Below, piece by piece: positions 9,778-18,554 of a stretch of 64,000 bases of DNA. Every line of letters begins with the position of its first letter. Within the stretch, counting starts at the first letter, position 1. The stretch is from positions 297,414 through 361,413 of the forward strand of contig NZ_WWCJ01000004.1 of assembly GCF_009857475.1 (NCBI RefSeq). The letters are read 5' to 3'. Below the pieces are notes generated by a model. It searched no databases. It was not told the origin of the DNA and saw only the letters and a program-made list of their open reading frames with translations. The DNA comes from Pseudoduganella guangdongensis (lineage in GTDB: Bacteria; Pseudomonadota; Gammaproteobacteria; Burkholderiales; Burkholderiaceae_D). Position numbers and translations under genes: made by a program.

Positions 9778-10170
9778 ATGAAACGACTGTCCCTGCTGTT
9801 GCTGGCCGCTGGTTTGTTGAGTGCCTGTTCCTACATTCCCTTCCTGAAGAAAGACGCCGAGCTCGCCCAAGCGCCGCTGCCGCGCAAATCCGCGCAGGCG
9901 GATGCCAGCGCCAAACGGGTCATGGTGAACGGCGTGGAAGTGCAGAAGGTGGATTTCCGCCCTGGTATTTCATCGGCAACGGTGGAGCAACTGGCGAAGG
10001 CCGAACAGTGCCGCGGCGGGCAGGGGGCAGGGCTGATGACGGAGCCGGGTCCGGTGGAGGTGTACCGGATGGCGTGCGATAACGGGAAGGTGTTCCTGGC
10101 GCGCTGTGAGCTGCGCCAGTGCAAACCGATGAAACTAAATGGGGGCGTCCCCCATTTGGTGAATCAGTAA
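9778..10170 (+). CDS. small secreted lipoprotein
   Basis: A 130-residue protein with a lipoprotein signal peptide (MKRLSLLLLAAGLLSAC; lipobox LSAC, lipidated Cys17). The mature part has a basic/alanine region, then a region with several cysteines (KAEQCRGGQG, YRMACDN, LARCELRQCKP) likely forming disulphides in the periplasm. No known function. The last dozen codons (LNGGVPHLVNQ) are encoded by one of two nearly identical palindromes at 10137-10189, suggesting that the original C-terminus may have been altered. Convergent with yggX, whose stop is only 22 bases away. Confidence 0.75.
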   Translation: MKRLSLLLLAAGLLSACSYIPFLKKDAELAQAPLPRKSAQADASAKRVMVNGVEVQKVDFRPGISSATVEQLAKAEQCRGGQGAGLMTEPGPVEVYRMACDNGKVFLARCELRQCKPMKLNGGVPHLVNQ

Positions 10171-10189
10171 ATGGGGTGCGCCCCCATTT
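10137..10189. repeat. tandem pair of near-identical 21-bp palindromes
   Basis: Two 21-base palindromic units at 10137-10157 and 10169-10189, 11 bases apart, each with arms AAATGGGG(G) and (C)CCCCATTT around a tiny loop; they differ only in the central four positions. The first lies inside the end of the lipoprotein gene, the second spans its stop codon and the 22-base gap to yggX. Placed between convergent genes they could act as a two-way transcription barrier, but there is no clear T-run. Confidence 0.7.
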
Positions 10190-10192
10190 AAA

Positions 10193-10465
10193 TTACTCGG
10201 CGGGCGGCACGTAGCCGGCCGCCTGGTCGGCGCCTTCGCCGAAGAAGTGCTTCTCCATCTGCGCGGCCAGGTATTTGCGCGCGCGCACGTCGGCCAGGTT
10301 CAGGCGGTTCTCGTTGACCAGCATGGTCTGGTGCTTGATCCAGGCGGCCCACGCTTCTTTCGACACGGATTGATAAATACGCTTGCCCAGCTCGCCCGGG
10401 TACGGCGGGAAGTCGAGGCCTTCGGCTTCCTTGTTCAGTTTAATGCAGTGGACGGTACGGGCCAT
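10193..10465 (-). CDS. yggX: Fe(2+)-trafficking protein YggX
   Basis: A 90-residue protein matching YggX throughout: [19 protein letters not shown] with the conserved Cys7, [33 protein letters not shown] and a C-terminal helix with [11 protein letters not shown]. YggX is a small cytoplasmic protein linked to protection of Fe-S clusters and iron trafficking under oxidative stress. It follows argA with a 24-base gap, an arrangement common in betaproteobacteria, and is preceded by GAGGAGTACTGA-like sequence carrying a ribosome site. Confidence 0.96.
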   Translation of the reverse strand: MARTVHCIKLNKEAEGLDFPPYPGELGKRIYQSVSKEAWAAWIKHQTMLVNENRLNLADVRARKYLAAQMEKHFFGEGADQAAGYVPPAE

Positions 10466-10489
10466 CTTCAGTACTCCTCAAAAAAACAA

Positions 10490-11800
10490 TTATAAGGTCT
10501 TGATCAACACCTGCGACTTGCGCTGCCAGTTGTAGAGGCGCTGGCGGTCTTTCGGCAGGGCGTCGACAGTGGCGGGCACGAAGCCGCGTTTGATGAACCA
10601 GTGCGCGGTGCGGGTGGTCAGCACGAACAGCTTGCTGATGCCCTGCGCCCGGGCGCGGTTTTCCATATGCTTCAGGATGCGCTCGCCGTCGCCCTGGGCT
10701 TGCACATCCGGGTTGACGGTCAGGCATGCCATTTCGGCCATTTTTTCTTCCGGGAAGGCGTACAGCGCGGCGCAGCCGAAGATCACGCCATCGTGCTCGA
10801 TGACGGAGAACATTTCGATCTCGCGTTCGATCAGTTCGCGGCCGCGCTTGACCAGGGTGCCGTCGGCCTCCAGCGGTTCGATCAGCTTGATGATGCCGCC
10901 CACGTCTTCAATGGTGGCGGGGCGCAGCGATTCCAGGTTCTCGTGCGAGATCATGGTGCCCACGCCATCGTGGGTGAACAGTTCCAGCAGGGCCGAGCCG
11001 TCCATGGCGAAGGGCACGATGTGGGAACGCTCGACGCCGTTGTTGCAGGCCTTGACGCAGTGCTTCAGGTAGTAGGCGGTGTTATCGGGCAGGAAGCCCG
11101 CTTGCAGCACGGCTTCCGCCTGGTGCGAGGACAGTTCACGGATTTCGGTGCCGCCGGCGTCGGTCATCATCTCGGTTTCGGTGATGAAGACCAGTTTGTC
11201 GGCGTGCAGGGCGATGGCGGCGGTGCAGGCCACGTCCTCCATCGTCAGGTTGAAGGTTTCGCCGGTCGGCGAGAAGCCCAGCGGCGACAGCAGCACCACG
11301 CCGTCCGAGCCCATGATGGAATGCAGGGTCTCGGCATCGACCTTGCGGGTGACGCCGGTCAGCTCGAAATCGACGCCGTCGATCACGCCCAGCGGGCGGG
11401 CCGTGATGAAATTGCCGGAAATGATACGGACTGCGGCGTGCGACATCGGGGTGTTCGGCAAACCCTGGCTGAACGCGGCCTCGATGTCGAGGCGCAGTTC
11501 GCCGGCGGCTTCCTTGGCGCATTCCATGGCGGCAGTGTCGGTGACGCGGATGCCATTATGGAAACGGCCCGCCACGTTACGCAGGGCCAGCTGCTCGGCG
11601 ACCTGGGGACGCGAGCCGTAGACCACGGTGACGTTGATGTCCAAGGCGTGCAGCAAGGACAGGTCGTGCGCCAGCACCGGCAGGGCGCCGGCGGAGACCA
11701 GTTCACCGGGGAATGCCACCACGAAGGTCTTGCCGCGGAAGGCGTGGACATAGGGCGCTACGGAGCGCAGCCAGGAGACGAATTGGATAGGGTTTTCCAT
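10490..11800 (-). CDS. argA: N-acetylglutamate synthase
   Basis: A 436-residue classical ArgA: N-terminal amino-acid-kinase-like domain (about 1-285; FRGKTFVVAFPGELV, VVYGSRPQ, GVVLLSPLGFSPTGE) and a C-terminal GNAT acetyltransferase domain (about 290-430; MACLTVNPDVQAQGDGERIL, acetyl-CoA loop, KLFVLTTRTAHWFIKRGF). It makes N-acetylglutamate from glutamate and acetyl-CoA, the first step of arginine synthesis, and is normally inhibited by arginine. The start codon lies only about 10 bases from a symmetric TATAAT element, so its transcript may have almost no leader. Confidence 0.96.
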   Translation of the reverse strand: MENPIQFVSWLRSVAPYVHAFRGKTFVVAFPGELVSAGALPVLAHDLSLLHALDINVTVVYGSRPQVAEQLALRNVAGRFHNGIRVTDTAAMECAKEAAGELRLDIEAAFSQGLPNTPMSHAAVRIISGNFITARPLGVIDGVDFELTGVTRKVDAETLHSIMGSDGVVLLSPLGFSPTGETFNLTMEDVACTAAIALHADKLVFITETEMMTDAGGTEIRELSSHQAEAVLQAGFLPDNTAYYLKHCVKACNNGVERSHIVPFAMDGSALLELFTHDGVGTMISHENLESLRPATIEDVGGIIKLIEPLEADGTLVKRGRELIEREIEMFSVIEHDGVIFGCAALYAFPEEKMAEMACLTVNPDVQAQGDGERILKHMENRARAQGISKLFVLTTRTAHWFIKRGFVPATVDALPKDRQRLYNWQRKSQVLIKTL

Positions 11801-11805
11801 TATCC

Positions 11806-11821
11806 GCGCATTATAATGCGC
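11806..11821. promoter_or_regulatory. 16-bp palindrome carrying a -10 hexamer on both strands
   Basis: GCGCATTATAATGCGC is a perfect palindrome in the 57-base gap between divergent argA and hrpA. It contains TATAAT on the plus strand (11812-11817) and on the minus strand (11815-11810). I see no good -35 element on either side. It could be a shared divergent promoter core or an operator. Confidence 0.45.
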
Positions 11822-11857
11822 TGCGCGGTTTTCGCGCCCAATCTAGTGTAAAAAACG

Positions 11858-14800
11858 ATGTCAGAAGCAAGCAAGAAGAATCCACCCCAGCAACCAGGCT
11901 CCCAGCGCCCGCAAGGCGAGCCGCGTCCGCAAGCGCGCCGCGCTCCCGCGCCAGGTGGCGGGCGTGCTCCCGCCGGCGCCGATGCCGTCGCTCGCACGCC
12001 TGGCGCCGCGCCGCGCCGCGCCGGCGAACGGGGGGAGGGCCGCCGTGAACGCGAGACGCCGGAACAGCGCGCTGCCCGCGAAGCCGTGCAAGCGTTCCGC
12101 AATCCGCTGCCGCCGATCACCTTCCCGGAAGACTTGCCGGTCTCCGGCCGCCGCGCGGAGATCGCCGCGGCCCTGAGCCAGCACCAGGTGGTGATCGTCT
12201 CGGGTGAAACCGGCTCCGGTAAAACCACCCAGCTGCCGAAAATCTGCCTGGAACTGGGGCGCGGCCAGAAAGGCCTGATCGGCCACACCCAGCCGCGCCG
12301 GATCGCCGCCTCGTCCACCGCCAAACGCATCGCGGTGGAGCTGGGCACGCCGCTGGGGGAAACCGTCGGCTACAAGGTGCGCTTCAACGACACCCTGAGC
12401 AAGGGCGCCTCGGTCAAGCTGATGACCGACGGTATCCTGCTGGCCGAAACCCAGACCGACCCGCTGCTCAAGGGCTATGACACGATCATCATCGACGAAG
12501 CGCACGAACGTAGCCTGAACATCGACTTCCTGCTTGGCTACCTGAAGCAGATCCTGCCGCGCCGCCCGGACTTGAAGGTGATCATCACCTCCGCCACCAT
12601 CGACGCCGAACGCTTCGCCCGCCATTTCAGCCAGGAGGGCAAGCCGCCGGTGCCGGTGATCGAAGTTTCCGGTCGCCTGTACGCGGTGGAAGTGCGCTAT
12701 CGCCCGGTGGAACGCGACCAGGTCGTGGTGCCGGGCGCGCAGCAAGGCCCGGACGCCAAAGGCGCCCGCACCGCCGCCGCGCGCGACAAGCGCGACCTGA
12801 TGGACGCCATCATCGACGGCGTCGATGAGGTTTGCCGCATCGGCAGCGGCGACGTGCTGGTGTTCCTGCCCGGCGAACGCGAAATCCGCGACGCCGCCGA
12901 GGCCCTGCGCAAGCACCACCCGCCGCACGTTGAAATCCTGCCCCTGTTCGCGCGCCTCTCGGTGGAGGAACAGGACCGCGTGTTCCGCACCACCAACGCG
13001 CGCCGCATCGTGCTGGCCACCAACGTGGCGGAAACCTCGCTGACCGTGCCTGGCATCCGCTACGTGGTGGACGCCGGCCTGGCGCGCGTCAAGCGCTACA
13101 GCTACCGCAACAAGGTGGAGCAGCTGCAGATCGAGCCGGTGGCGCAATCGGCTGCCAACCAGCGCGCCGGCCGTTGCGGCCGTGTGGCCGACGGCGTCTG
13201 TATCCGCCTGTATGACGAGCAGGATTTCCTGCAGCGGCCCAAGTTCACCGATCCGGAGATCCTGCGCTCCTCGCTGGCCTCCGTCATCCTGCGCATGAAG
13301 TCCCTGCACCTGACGGACGTGGAGAGCTTCCCCTTCATCGAGCCGCCGCTCGGCCGCGCCATCGCCGACGGCTACCAGCTGCTGCAGGAACTGGGCGCGG
13401 TCGACGACGACAACGCGCTGACCCCGCTGGGCCGCAAGCTGGCCAAGCTGCCGCTCGACCCGCGCGTGGGCCGCATGATCCTGGGCGCGCAGGAATTCGA
13501 CTGCCTGAACGAAGTGCTGATCGTCGCCGCCGCACTGTCGGTGCAGGATCCGCGCGACCGCCCGGTGGAGCACCAGCAGGCCGCCGACGAGGCGCACAAA
13601 AAGTTCGCCGACGAGAAGTCCGAGTTCCTCAGCTACCTGAAAATCTGGCAGTGGTTCGAGAACGCCATCGAACACAAGAAGTCCAACCGCCAGTTGATGG
13701 ACACCTGCCGCGCCAGCTTCCTGAACCAGCTGCGCCTGCGCGAGTGGCGCGACGTGCACTCGCAACTGCTCACCATCGTCAAAGAGCAAGGCTGGCGCAC
13801 CAACGCGCTGCCGGCCACCTACGACCAGCTGCACATGGCGCTGCTGACCGGACTGTTGGGCAATATCGGCTTCAAGGGCGAGGATGAACCGGGCGGCGCC
13901 TACCTGGGCGCGCGCGGCATCAAGTTCCATATCTGGCCAGGCTCGCACCTGTCGAAGAAGCCGGGCAAGTGGATCGTCTCCGCCGAGCTGGTGGAAACCA
14001 CGCGCCTGTATGCGCGCTGCGTGGCCCGTATCGAGCCGGAATGGATCGAGAAGATCGGCGGCCACCTGCTGAAAAAATCCTGGGGCGAGCCGCGCTGGGA
14101 GAAACGCCCGGCACAGGTGACTGCGTCCGAACGCGCCACCTTGTACGGCCTGGTCGTGTATAGCCAGCGCCGCATCAACTACGGCCTGAAAAATCCGGTT
14201 GAAGCGCGCGAGATCTTCATCCGCGACGCCCTGGTGGGCGGCGACTACGACACGCGCGCGCCATTCTTCGCGCACAACCACAAGCTGGTGCGCGAGATCG
14301 AGAACCTCGAGCACAAGTCGCGCCGCCAGGACGTGCTGGTGGACGACCAGTTGATCGAAGCCTTCTACGACAAGGAGATTCCGGCCGAGGTGGTGAACGG
14401 CGCCGGTTTTGAAAAGTGGTACAAGGACGCCTCGCACGACAATCCCAAGCTGCTGTTCCTGATCCGCGACGACCTGATGCGCCACGAGGCGGCCGGCATC
14501 ACCACCGACCTGTTCCCGAAGAAGATGATGGCGGCCGGCATGGAGATGCAGCTGTCCTACCACTTCGAACCGGGCACGCCGCGCGACGGCGTCACCCTGA
14601 CGGTGCCGCTGTACGCGCTGAACCAGCTCTCGCGCGAGCGCTGCGAATGGCTGGTGCCGGGCATGCTGAAGGAGAAGGTGCACCTGCTGCTCAAGACGCT
14701 GCCGCAAAAGCAGCGCCGCCATATGGTCCCGCTGCCGGACTACGCGGCCAAGTTCTGCGAGCGCACCGAATTCGGGCGCGGCGACCTGGTCGACGCGATC

Positions 14801-16018
14801 ATTGCCGACATCCGCAAGCAGATCACGATCAGCGTGCTGACCTCCGACTTCAAGCCGGAACAGCTGCCAGCGCACCACTTCATGAACTTCAAGGTGGTGG
14901 ACGAGCATGGCCGCCAGCTTGACATGGGCCGCAACCTGGCCACCTTGCAGGCGGAATACGGCCTGCAGGCGCGCCAGAGCTTCCAGCGCATGGCCGAAGG
15001 CGGCAACACGCCTGCCTCCGCCGCGCAGCTGGCGCAGCTCGCGGGCGGCGGCGCCGGCAGCGCCAAGCCCAAGCACGGCGGCATTGCCGCCGACGCCGCG
15101 CGTGGCGCCGGCAAGGCGCCTACCCCTGCGGCCACCCCGGCAGCAGCGGGCGGCGCCAGCGCCGCGCAGCACACCAACATCAGCACCTGGAGCTTTGGCG
15201 AACTGCCCGAGCTGCTGGAAATCACGCAGGGCAAGCTAAGCCTGATCGGCTTTCCCGCGCTGGTGGACAAAGGCACCCACTGCGACCTGGAAGTGTTCGA
15301 CGACCCGAATGTGGCCGCCCGCACCCATCGCATCGGCCTACGCCGCCTGTTCATGCTGCAGATGCGCGACCAGATCAAGTTCGTTGAGAAATCAATCCCC
15401 AACCTGCAGCAGATGGGCATGCAGTTCATGGCCATGGGCACGCAGGAAGAGCTGCGCGACCAGATCATCGCCAAGGCGATCGACATCGCCTGCCTGCAAG
15501 ACCCGCTGCCGCTGGACGAGGCGAGCTTCATCAAGCGCAAGGATGAAGGCAAGTCGCGCATTGTGCTGCTGGTGAACGAGATCGCACGCCTGGTGTCGCA
15601 AGTGCTGACCGAGTACCACGGCCTGCCCAAGCGGCTGCAGGGCATCAACCAGCAGGTGGCGCAGGACATGCAGCAACAGCTGCAAGGCCTGGTGCACAAA
15701 CGCTTCCTGATCGAGAACGAGTTCTCGCAGCTGTCGCACTTCCCGCGCTACCTGAAGGCGATGAATGTGCGGCTGGAGAAGCTGCGCGCCGACCCTGCGC
15801 GCGACGCCAAGTCGATGGCGGAATGGAACGTGGCCGCCGCGCCTTTCCAGCGCCTGATGCGCGACAAATCCGCCGGCAAGAACACCGACCCGAAACTGGT
15901 CGAATACCGCTGGATGCTGGAAGAGTTGCGCGTCTCCCTGTTTGCGCAGGAGCTGCGCACGCCGATGCCGGTCTCGGTCAAACGCCTGACCAAGGTGTGG
16001 GAATCGATGCAGCGCTAA
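11858..16018 (+). CDS. hrpA: ATP-dependent RNA helicase HrpA
   Basis: A 1386-residue DEAH-box helicase. After a Pro/Arg/Ala-rich, probably disordered N-terminus (1-85) come the helicase motifs: I (SGETGSGKTT), Ia (TQPRRIAA), II (DEAH in IIIDEAHERS), III (SAT), V (TNVAETSLTVPG) and VI (QRAGRCGR). These are followed by the winged-helix/HA2 and OB regions and the long DUF3418 C-terminal half found in HrpA. An Ala/Pro-rich linker near residues 1045-1105 interrupts that half. HrpA unwinds RNA and resolves collided or stalled ribosomes in E. coli. Divergent from argA; monocistronic. Confidence 0.97.
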   Translation: MSEASKKNPPQQPGSQRPQGEPRPQARRAPAPGGGRAPAGADAVARTPGAAPRRAGERGEGRRERETPEQRAAREAVQAFRNPLPPITFPEDLPVSGRRAEIAAALSQHQVVIVSGETGSGKTTQLPKICLELGRGQKGLIGHTQPRRIAASSTAKRIAVELGTPLGETVGYKVRFNDTLSKGASVKLMTDGILLAETQTDPLLKGYDTIIIDEAHERSLNIDFLLGYLKQILPRRPDLKVIITSATIDAERFARHFSQEGKPPVPVIEVSGRLYAVEVRYRPVERDQVVVPGAQQGPDAKGARTAAARDKRDLMDAIIDGVDEVCRIGSGDVLVFLPGEREIRDAAEALRKHHPPHVEILPLFARLSVEEQDRVFRTTNARRIVLATNVAETSLTVPGIRYVVDAGLARVKRYSYRNKVEQLQIEPVAQSAANQRAGRCGRVADGVCIRLYDEQDFLQRPKFTDPEILRSSLASVILRMKSLHLTDVESFPFIEPPLGRAIADGYQLLQELGAVDDDNALTPLGRKLAKLPLDPRVGRMILGAQEFDCLNEVLIVAAALSVQDPRDRPVEHQQAADEAHKKFADEKSEFLSYLKIWQWFENAIEHKKSNRQLMDTCRASFLNQLRLREWRDVHSQLLTIVKEQGWRTNALPATYDQLHMALLTGLLGNIGFKGEDEPGGAYLGARGIKFHIWPGSHLSKKPGKWIVSAELVETTRLYARCVARIEPEWIEKIGGHLLKKSWGEPRWEKRPAQVTASERATLYGLVVYSQRRINYGLKNPVEAREIFIRDALVGGDYDTRAPFFAHNHKLVREIENLEHKSRRQDVLVDDQLIEAFYDKEIPAEVVNGAGFEKWYKDASHDNPKLLFLIRDDLMRHEAAGITTDLFPKKMMAAGMEMQLSYHFEPGTPRDGVTLTVPLYALNQLSRERCEWLVPGMLKEKVHLLLKTLPQKQRRHMVPLPDYAAKFCERTEFGRGDLVDAIIADIRKQITISVLTSDFKPEQLPAHHFMNFKVVDEHGRQLDMGRNLATLQAEYGLQARQSFQRMAEGGNTPASAAQLAQLAGGGAGSAKPKHGGIAADAARGAGKAPTPAATPAAAGGASAAQHTNISTWSFGELPELLEITQGKLSLIGFPALVDKGTHCDLEVFDDPNVAARTHRIGLRRLFMLQMRDQIKFVEKSIPNLQQMGMQFMAMGTQEELRDQIIAKAIDIACLQDPLPLDEASFIKRKDEGKSRIVLLVNEIARLVSQVLTEYHGLPKRLQGINQQVAQDMQQQLQGLVHKRFLIENEFSQLSHFPRYLKAMNVRLEKLRADPARDAKSMAEWNVAAAPFQRLMRDKSAGKNTDPKLVEYRWMLEELRVSLFAQELRTPMPVSVKRLTKVWESMQR

Positions 16019-16204
16019 AGCGTTTGCAGTGGCGCCCCTGGAACACGCGGCGCAGGTTCTGCTTGCGGCCATGGCCGGTCGCAGGCCGGGGCCTTCGCCT
16101 GCTTGGGCGCTTGTTTGCATGGCAGTGCGGCTGGTTCGAAAACCAGCCGATGGTCTGCCTTATGCGCGCTGCGGGCTTGACAGGAAAGCGTCAAAGCCTG
16201 CCCA

Positions 16205-16735
16205 TCAATAGTTGCCCTTGTCGCCGCTGATGCTGCCGCTGGAGCCGCCGCTATAGCTGCTGCCGGAGGTCGAGCCGCTTTGCATGGTGCTGGTGCCCGA
16301 GCCCATCACGCTGCCGGTCGAGGTGCGCATGCCCGATTGCGTGGTGCCGTAGAAGCTGTGCACCTGGGTGCCGAATTCCGGGTCGGCCATGTCGGGCCAG
16401 CGGTCCTTGTCGAAGCCCGGCGCATTTTCCAGTTTCTCTTTGCTGCAGTCCAGCACGAAGCGCTTGTTGACAGTGTCCAGCTGCAAGGCTTGCCATGGCA
16501 CGGCAAACAGCTTGTCGCCCAGGCCCAGTACACCGCCGAAGGACAGCACGGCATAGGCGATCTGGCCGGTCTGCATGTCGAGCATGATTTCCTTGATGTC
16601 GCCCAGGTCTTCTTCCTGGCGGTTGTAGACGTCTTCGCCCATCAGGGTGTCGGCGCCCATCAGGCGCGGGCCTGGGCCGTCGTTATCGTCACGGTCGCGA
16701 TAGATGCCGAATTTGTCGCGGTCTAAGTAGCTCAT
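16205..16735 (-). CDS. PRC-barrel domain protein with Gly/Ser-rich tail
   Basis: A 176-residue protein. After MSYLDRDKFGIY comes GPGPRLMGADTLMGEDVYN, then a PRC-barrel-like domain (LGDIKEIMLDMQTGQIAYAVLSFGGVLGLGDKLFAVPWQAL). The last 45 residues are Gly/Ser/Thr-rich and low complexity. The start has a good ribosome site (GAGGAGA, 6 bases away); an upstream in-frame ATG lacks one. PRC-barrel proteins of this type are stress-associated and of unclear function. A paralogue with the same GPGPRLMGADTL block lies at 39977-40411. Confidence 0.83.
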   Translation of the reverse strand: MSYLDRDKFGIYRDRDDNDGPGPRLMGADTLMGEDVYNRQEEDLGDIKEIMLDMQTGQIAYAVLSFGGVLGLGDKLFAVPWQALQLDTVNKRFVLDCSKEKLENAPGFDKDRWPDMADPEFGTQVHSFYGTTQSGMRTSTGSVMGSGTSTMQSGSTSGSSYSGGSSGSISGDKGNY

Positions 16736-16803
16736 TCTGCGTCTCCTCATTGTGTGAACGGGTGAGAAGCAGGATAGCCCAAGCCGCAAACGCGAGGCGC
16801 GCG

Positions 16804-18039
16804 CTACAAGAAGAACGCCAGCGCCGCGACTGCGGTGGGCGCCAGCGCGCCGGCCAGCAGACCGAGCGCGCCGATCGACTCATCGCGGAAACCCTTGCGC
16901 AGCAAGGCGATACCGGCCGGATTGGGCGCGTTGGCGATCACCGTCAGGCCGCCGCCGGCCACGGCGCCGGCCACCAGCATGTATTGCGCTTGCGGCGAGA
17001 TGCCGTCGATCAGCGAACCGAGGTAGGTGAGGGCGGCGTTGTCGGTGATGGCGGTCAGGCCCAGTGCGCCAAAGAAGAGCGCCAGTGGCTGCAGGCCTTC
17101 GACTATCGGTTGCAGCCACCATTGCTGCATGCTGCCCAGCACCACCAGACCGGCCAGGAAGAAGCCGACCAGCAAGGCTTCTTTCAGGATCAGCGGCGAC
17201 TGGTGCTGCGGATAGGCGCTGGTGAAGCCGAGGAAGAACAGGAACAGGCCGAGGAACAGTACCGGATGGTGCGCCAGCAGCACCACCGCGGCGAGGAAGG
17301 CCAGGTGGATCAGGCTGGTGCCCAGCGGCGTGCGGGCGCGCGCTGCCGGTGCGGCCGCATCGCTGTCGGCGCCCTTGCGCAGCGGCTCGCGCAGCAGCCA
17401 GGTGACGGCGCTGGCGTTGACCAGCACCGCGAGCGTGGCTTTCCAGCCGAAGTTGGCGGCCATGAAGGCGCTGTCCCATTGCCAGGTGGCGGCCACCATC
17501 AGCACCGGCGGTGCGGCATAGGCGGTCAGGGTGCCGCCGATCGAGATGTTAACGAACAGCACGCCGAGCGCGGCATATTTCTGCCATTCCGGTACGCCGT
17601 TGCGGAAGATTTGCGGCGCCAGCATCAGCGCCGCCAGCGTCATGGCGGCCGGCTCGGTGATCAGCGAACCGGCCAGCGGCACCAGCGCCAGGCCGAGCCA
17701 GGCTTGCAGCACCGGACGCCCGCCCGACAGCAGGTCCACCAGGCGCTGCACGAAATCGAGCACCGGGCGCGAGGCCGCCACCACCATCACCACGAACACG
17801 AACAGCGGCTCGGTGTATTGCTGCGTCTCCGCGTAAGCGATGGCGTTCTGCGGCCCCGCCACGAACGCCATCACCACCAGCAGCACCATGGCCCAGAAGC
17901 CGAATACCACCTCGACCTCGCCCAGCAAGTGCAGCAGGCCGGCGTGGCGCGGGAAGCGGTGTGATAAGCGTTCGAACGTTTTGGCGCTGAAAGTGTGGAG
18001 CAGGGCGAGGGCAAACAGGATGGCGCCGATTTGTTGCAT
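16804..18039 (-). CDS. putative Na+/H+ antiporter (PF07399-like)
   Basis: An integral membrane protein of 411 residues with about ten to twelve hydrophobic helices. The pattern (GEVEVVFGFWAMVLLVVMAF, SLITEPAAMTLAALML, FVNISIGGTLTAYAAPPVLMVA, TAITDNAALTYLGSLIDG, GGGLTVIANAPNPAG) matches the family annotated as putative Na+/H+ antiporters within the ion-transporter superfamily; the ITDNAALTYLG and IANAPNPAG segments occur in the conserved inverted-repeat hairpins. Ion specificity is not shown by sequence. A TTG eight codons upstream (18063) could also start. Confidence 0.82.
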   Translation of the reverse strand: MQQIGAILFALALLHTFSAKTFERLSHRFPRHAGLLHLLGEVEVVFGFWAMVLLVVMAFVAGPQNAIAYAETQQYTEPLFVFVVMVVAASRPVLDFVQRLVDLLSGGRPVLQAWLGLALVPLAGSLITEPAAMTLAALMLAPQIFRNGVPEWQKYAALGVLFVNISIGGTLTAYAAPPVLMVAATWQWDSAFMAANFGWKATLAVLVNASAVTWLLREPLRKGADSDAAAPAARARTPLGTSLIHLAFLAAVVLLAHHPVLFLGLFLFFLGFTSAYPQHQSPLILKEALLVGFFLAGLVVLGSMQQWWLQPIVEGLQPLALFFGALGLTAITDNAALTYLGSLIDGISPQAQYMLVAGAVAGGGLTVIANAPNPAGIALLRKGFRDESIGALGLLAGALAPTAVAALAFFL

Positions 18040-18152
18040 GGCTGGCAGGATGTAAGTTGGCAATATTGCTGATTCTATCAGTGTGCTGCCTATCTGCCTT
18101 ATCCTTGCTTAATTCGCCCGCGGCGGGGCGCGGCCGGCGCTAGAGTCGCCTC

Positions 18153-18520
18153 ATGCCGACCCGTTCCCGCGACCGCTACGATACGCCCTGCAGGAGATTG
18201 CGCGGCTGCGCTCACGTCCGTTTCGCGACAAAGAGACGGCCCGGCTGGGAGCGGGCGGACGCCCGCATACTTTAATCGCCGACATGCTGGCCGGCGCGGT
18301 CTTGCGCGATGGCCGCGAGGTGCTGCATATCGAAGTCCAATCCCAGCGCGACCCTGCGCTGGCGCAGCGGGTACGAGTTGCTGGTGGAACGCAATGTGTT
18401 CGCCTTGATCACCGCAGCCGCAAGCGCTTGCAGCGCGCCAGTGTTGAGCAGTTGGCGCAATGGAGCGAGGCGGTGTTGGATGCGCGCACGCTAAAACAGG
18501 TTTTCTCCCCGCGCCCGTAG
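18153..18520 (+). pseudogene. eroded DUF4351/Rpn-type nuclease gene remnant
   Basis: Three collinear fragments recall the Rpn/YhgA-like PD-(D/E)xK nuclease family with a C-terminal DUF4351: a start like MPTRSRDRYDTPCRRL (family members begin with a YD-x-PWK segment), a middle LRDGREVLHIEVQSQRDPAL with the nuclease core E-x-Q, and an end ASVEQLAQWSEAVLDARTL. The first is in a different frame from the other two, and the distance between middle and end is hundreds of bases too short. So the gene has frameshifts and a large internal deletion. These genes are associated with recombination and mobile DNA. The remaining spacer between 18064 and 18152 shows nothing else. Confidence 0.6.
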
Positions 18521-18525
18521 GATTA

Positions 18526-18545
18526 TACTGTATGCATATACAGTA
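18526..18545. promoter_or_regulatory. LexA (SOS) box of imuA-imuB
   Basis: TACTGTATGCATATACAGTA, a CTG-N10-CAG palindrome matching the gamma/betaproteobacterial LexA consensus, 10 bases before the imuA ATG. It overlaps a TATACT -10-like element (18524-18529), so LexA binding should block RNA polymerase directly and DNA damage should release it. Confidence 0.93.
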
Positions 18546-18554
18546 TTCTCCACC

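Noticed and set aside
11861..15172. A very long open frame antisense to hrpA
   Set aside because: It mirrors the codon bias of the GC-rich sense gene; its translation is low-complexity (many R, A, H, Q) and shows no domain.
16019..16204. Small gene or RNA in the gap after hrpA
   Set aside because: Only shadow frames and a weak imperfect inverted repeat (GCTTGAC/GTCAAAGC) are present; no ribosome site or terminator structure.
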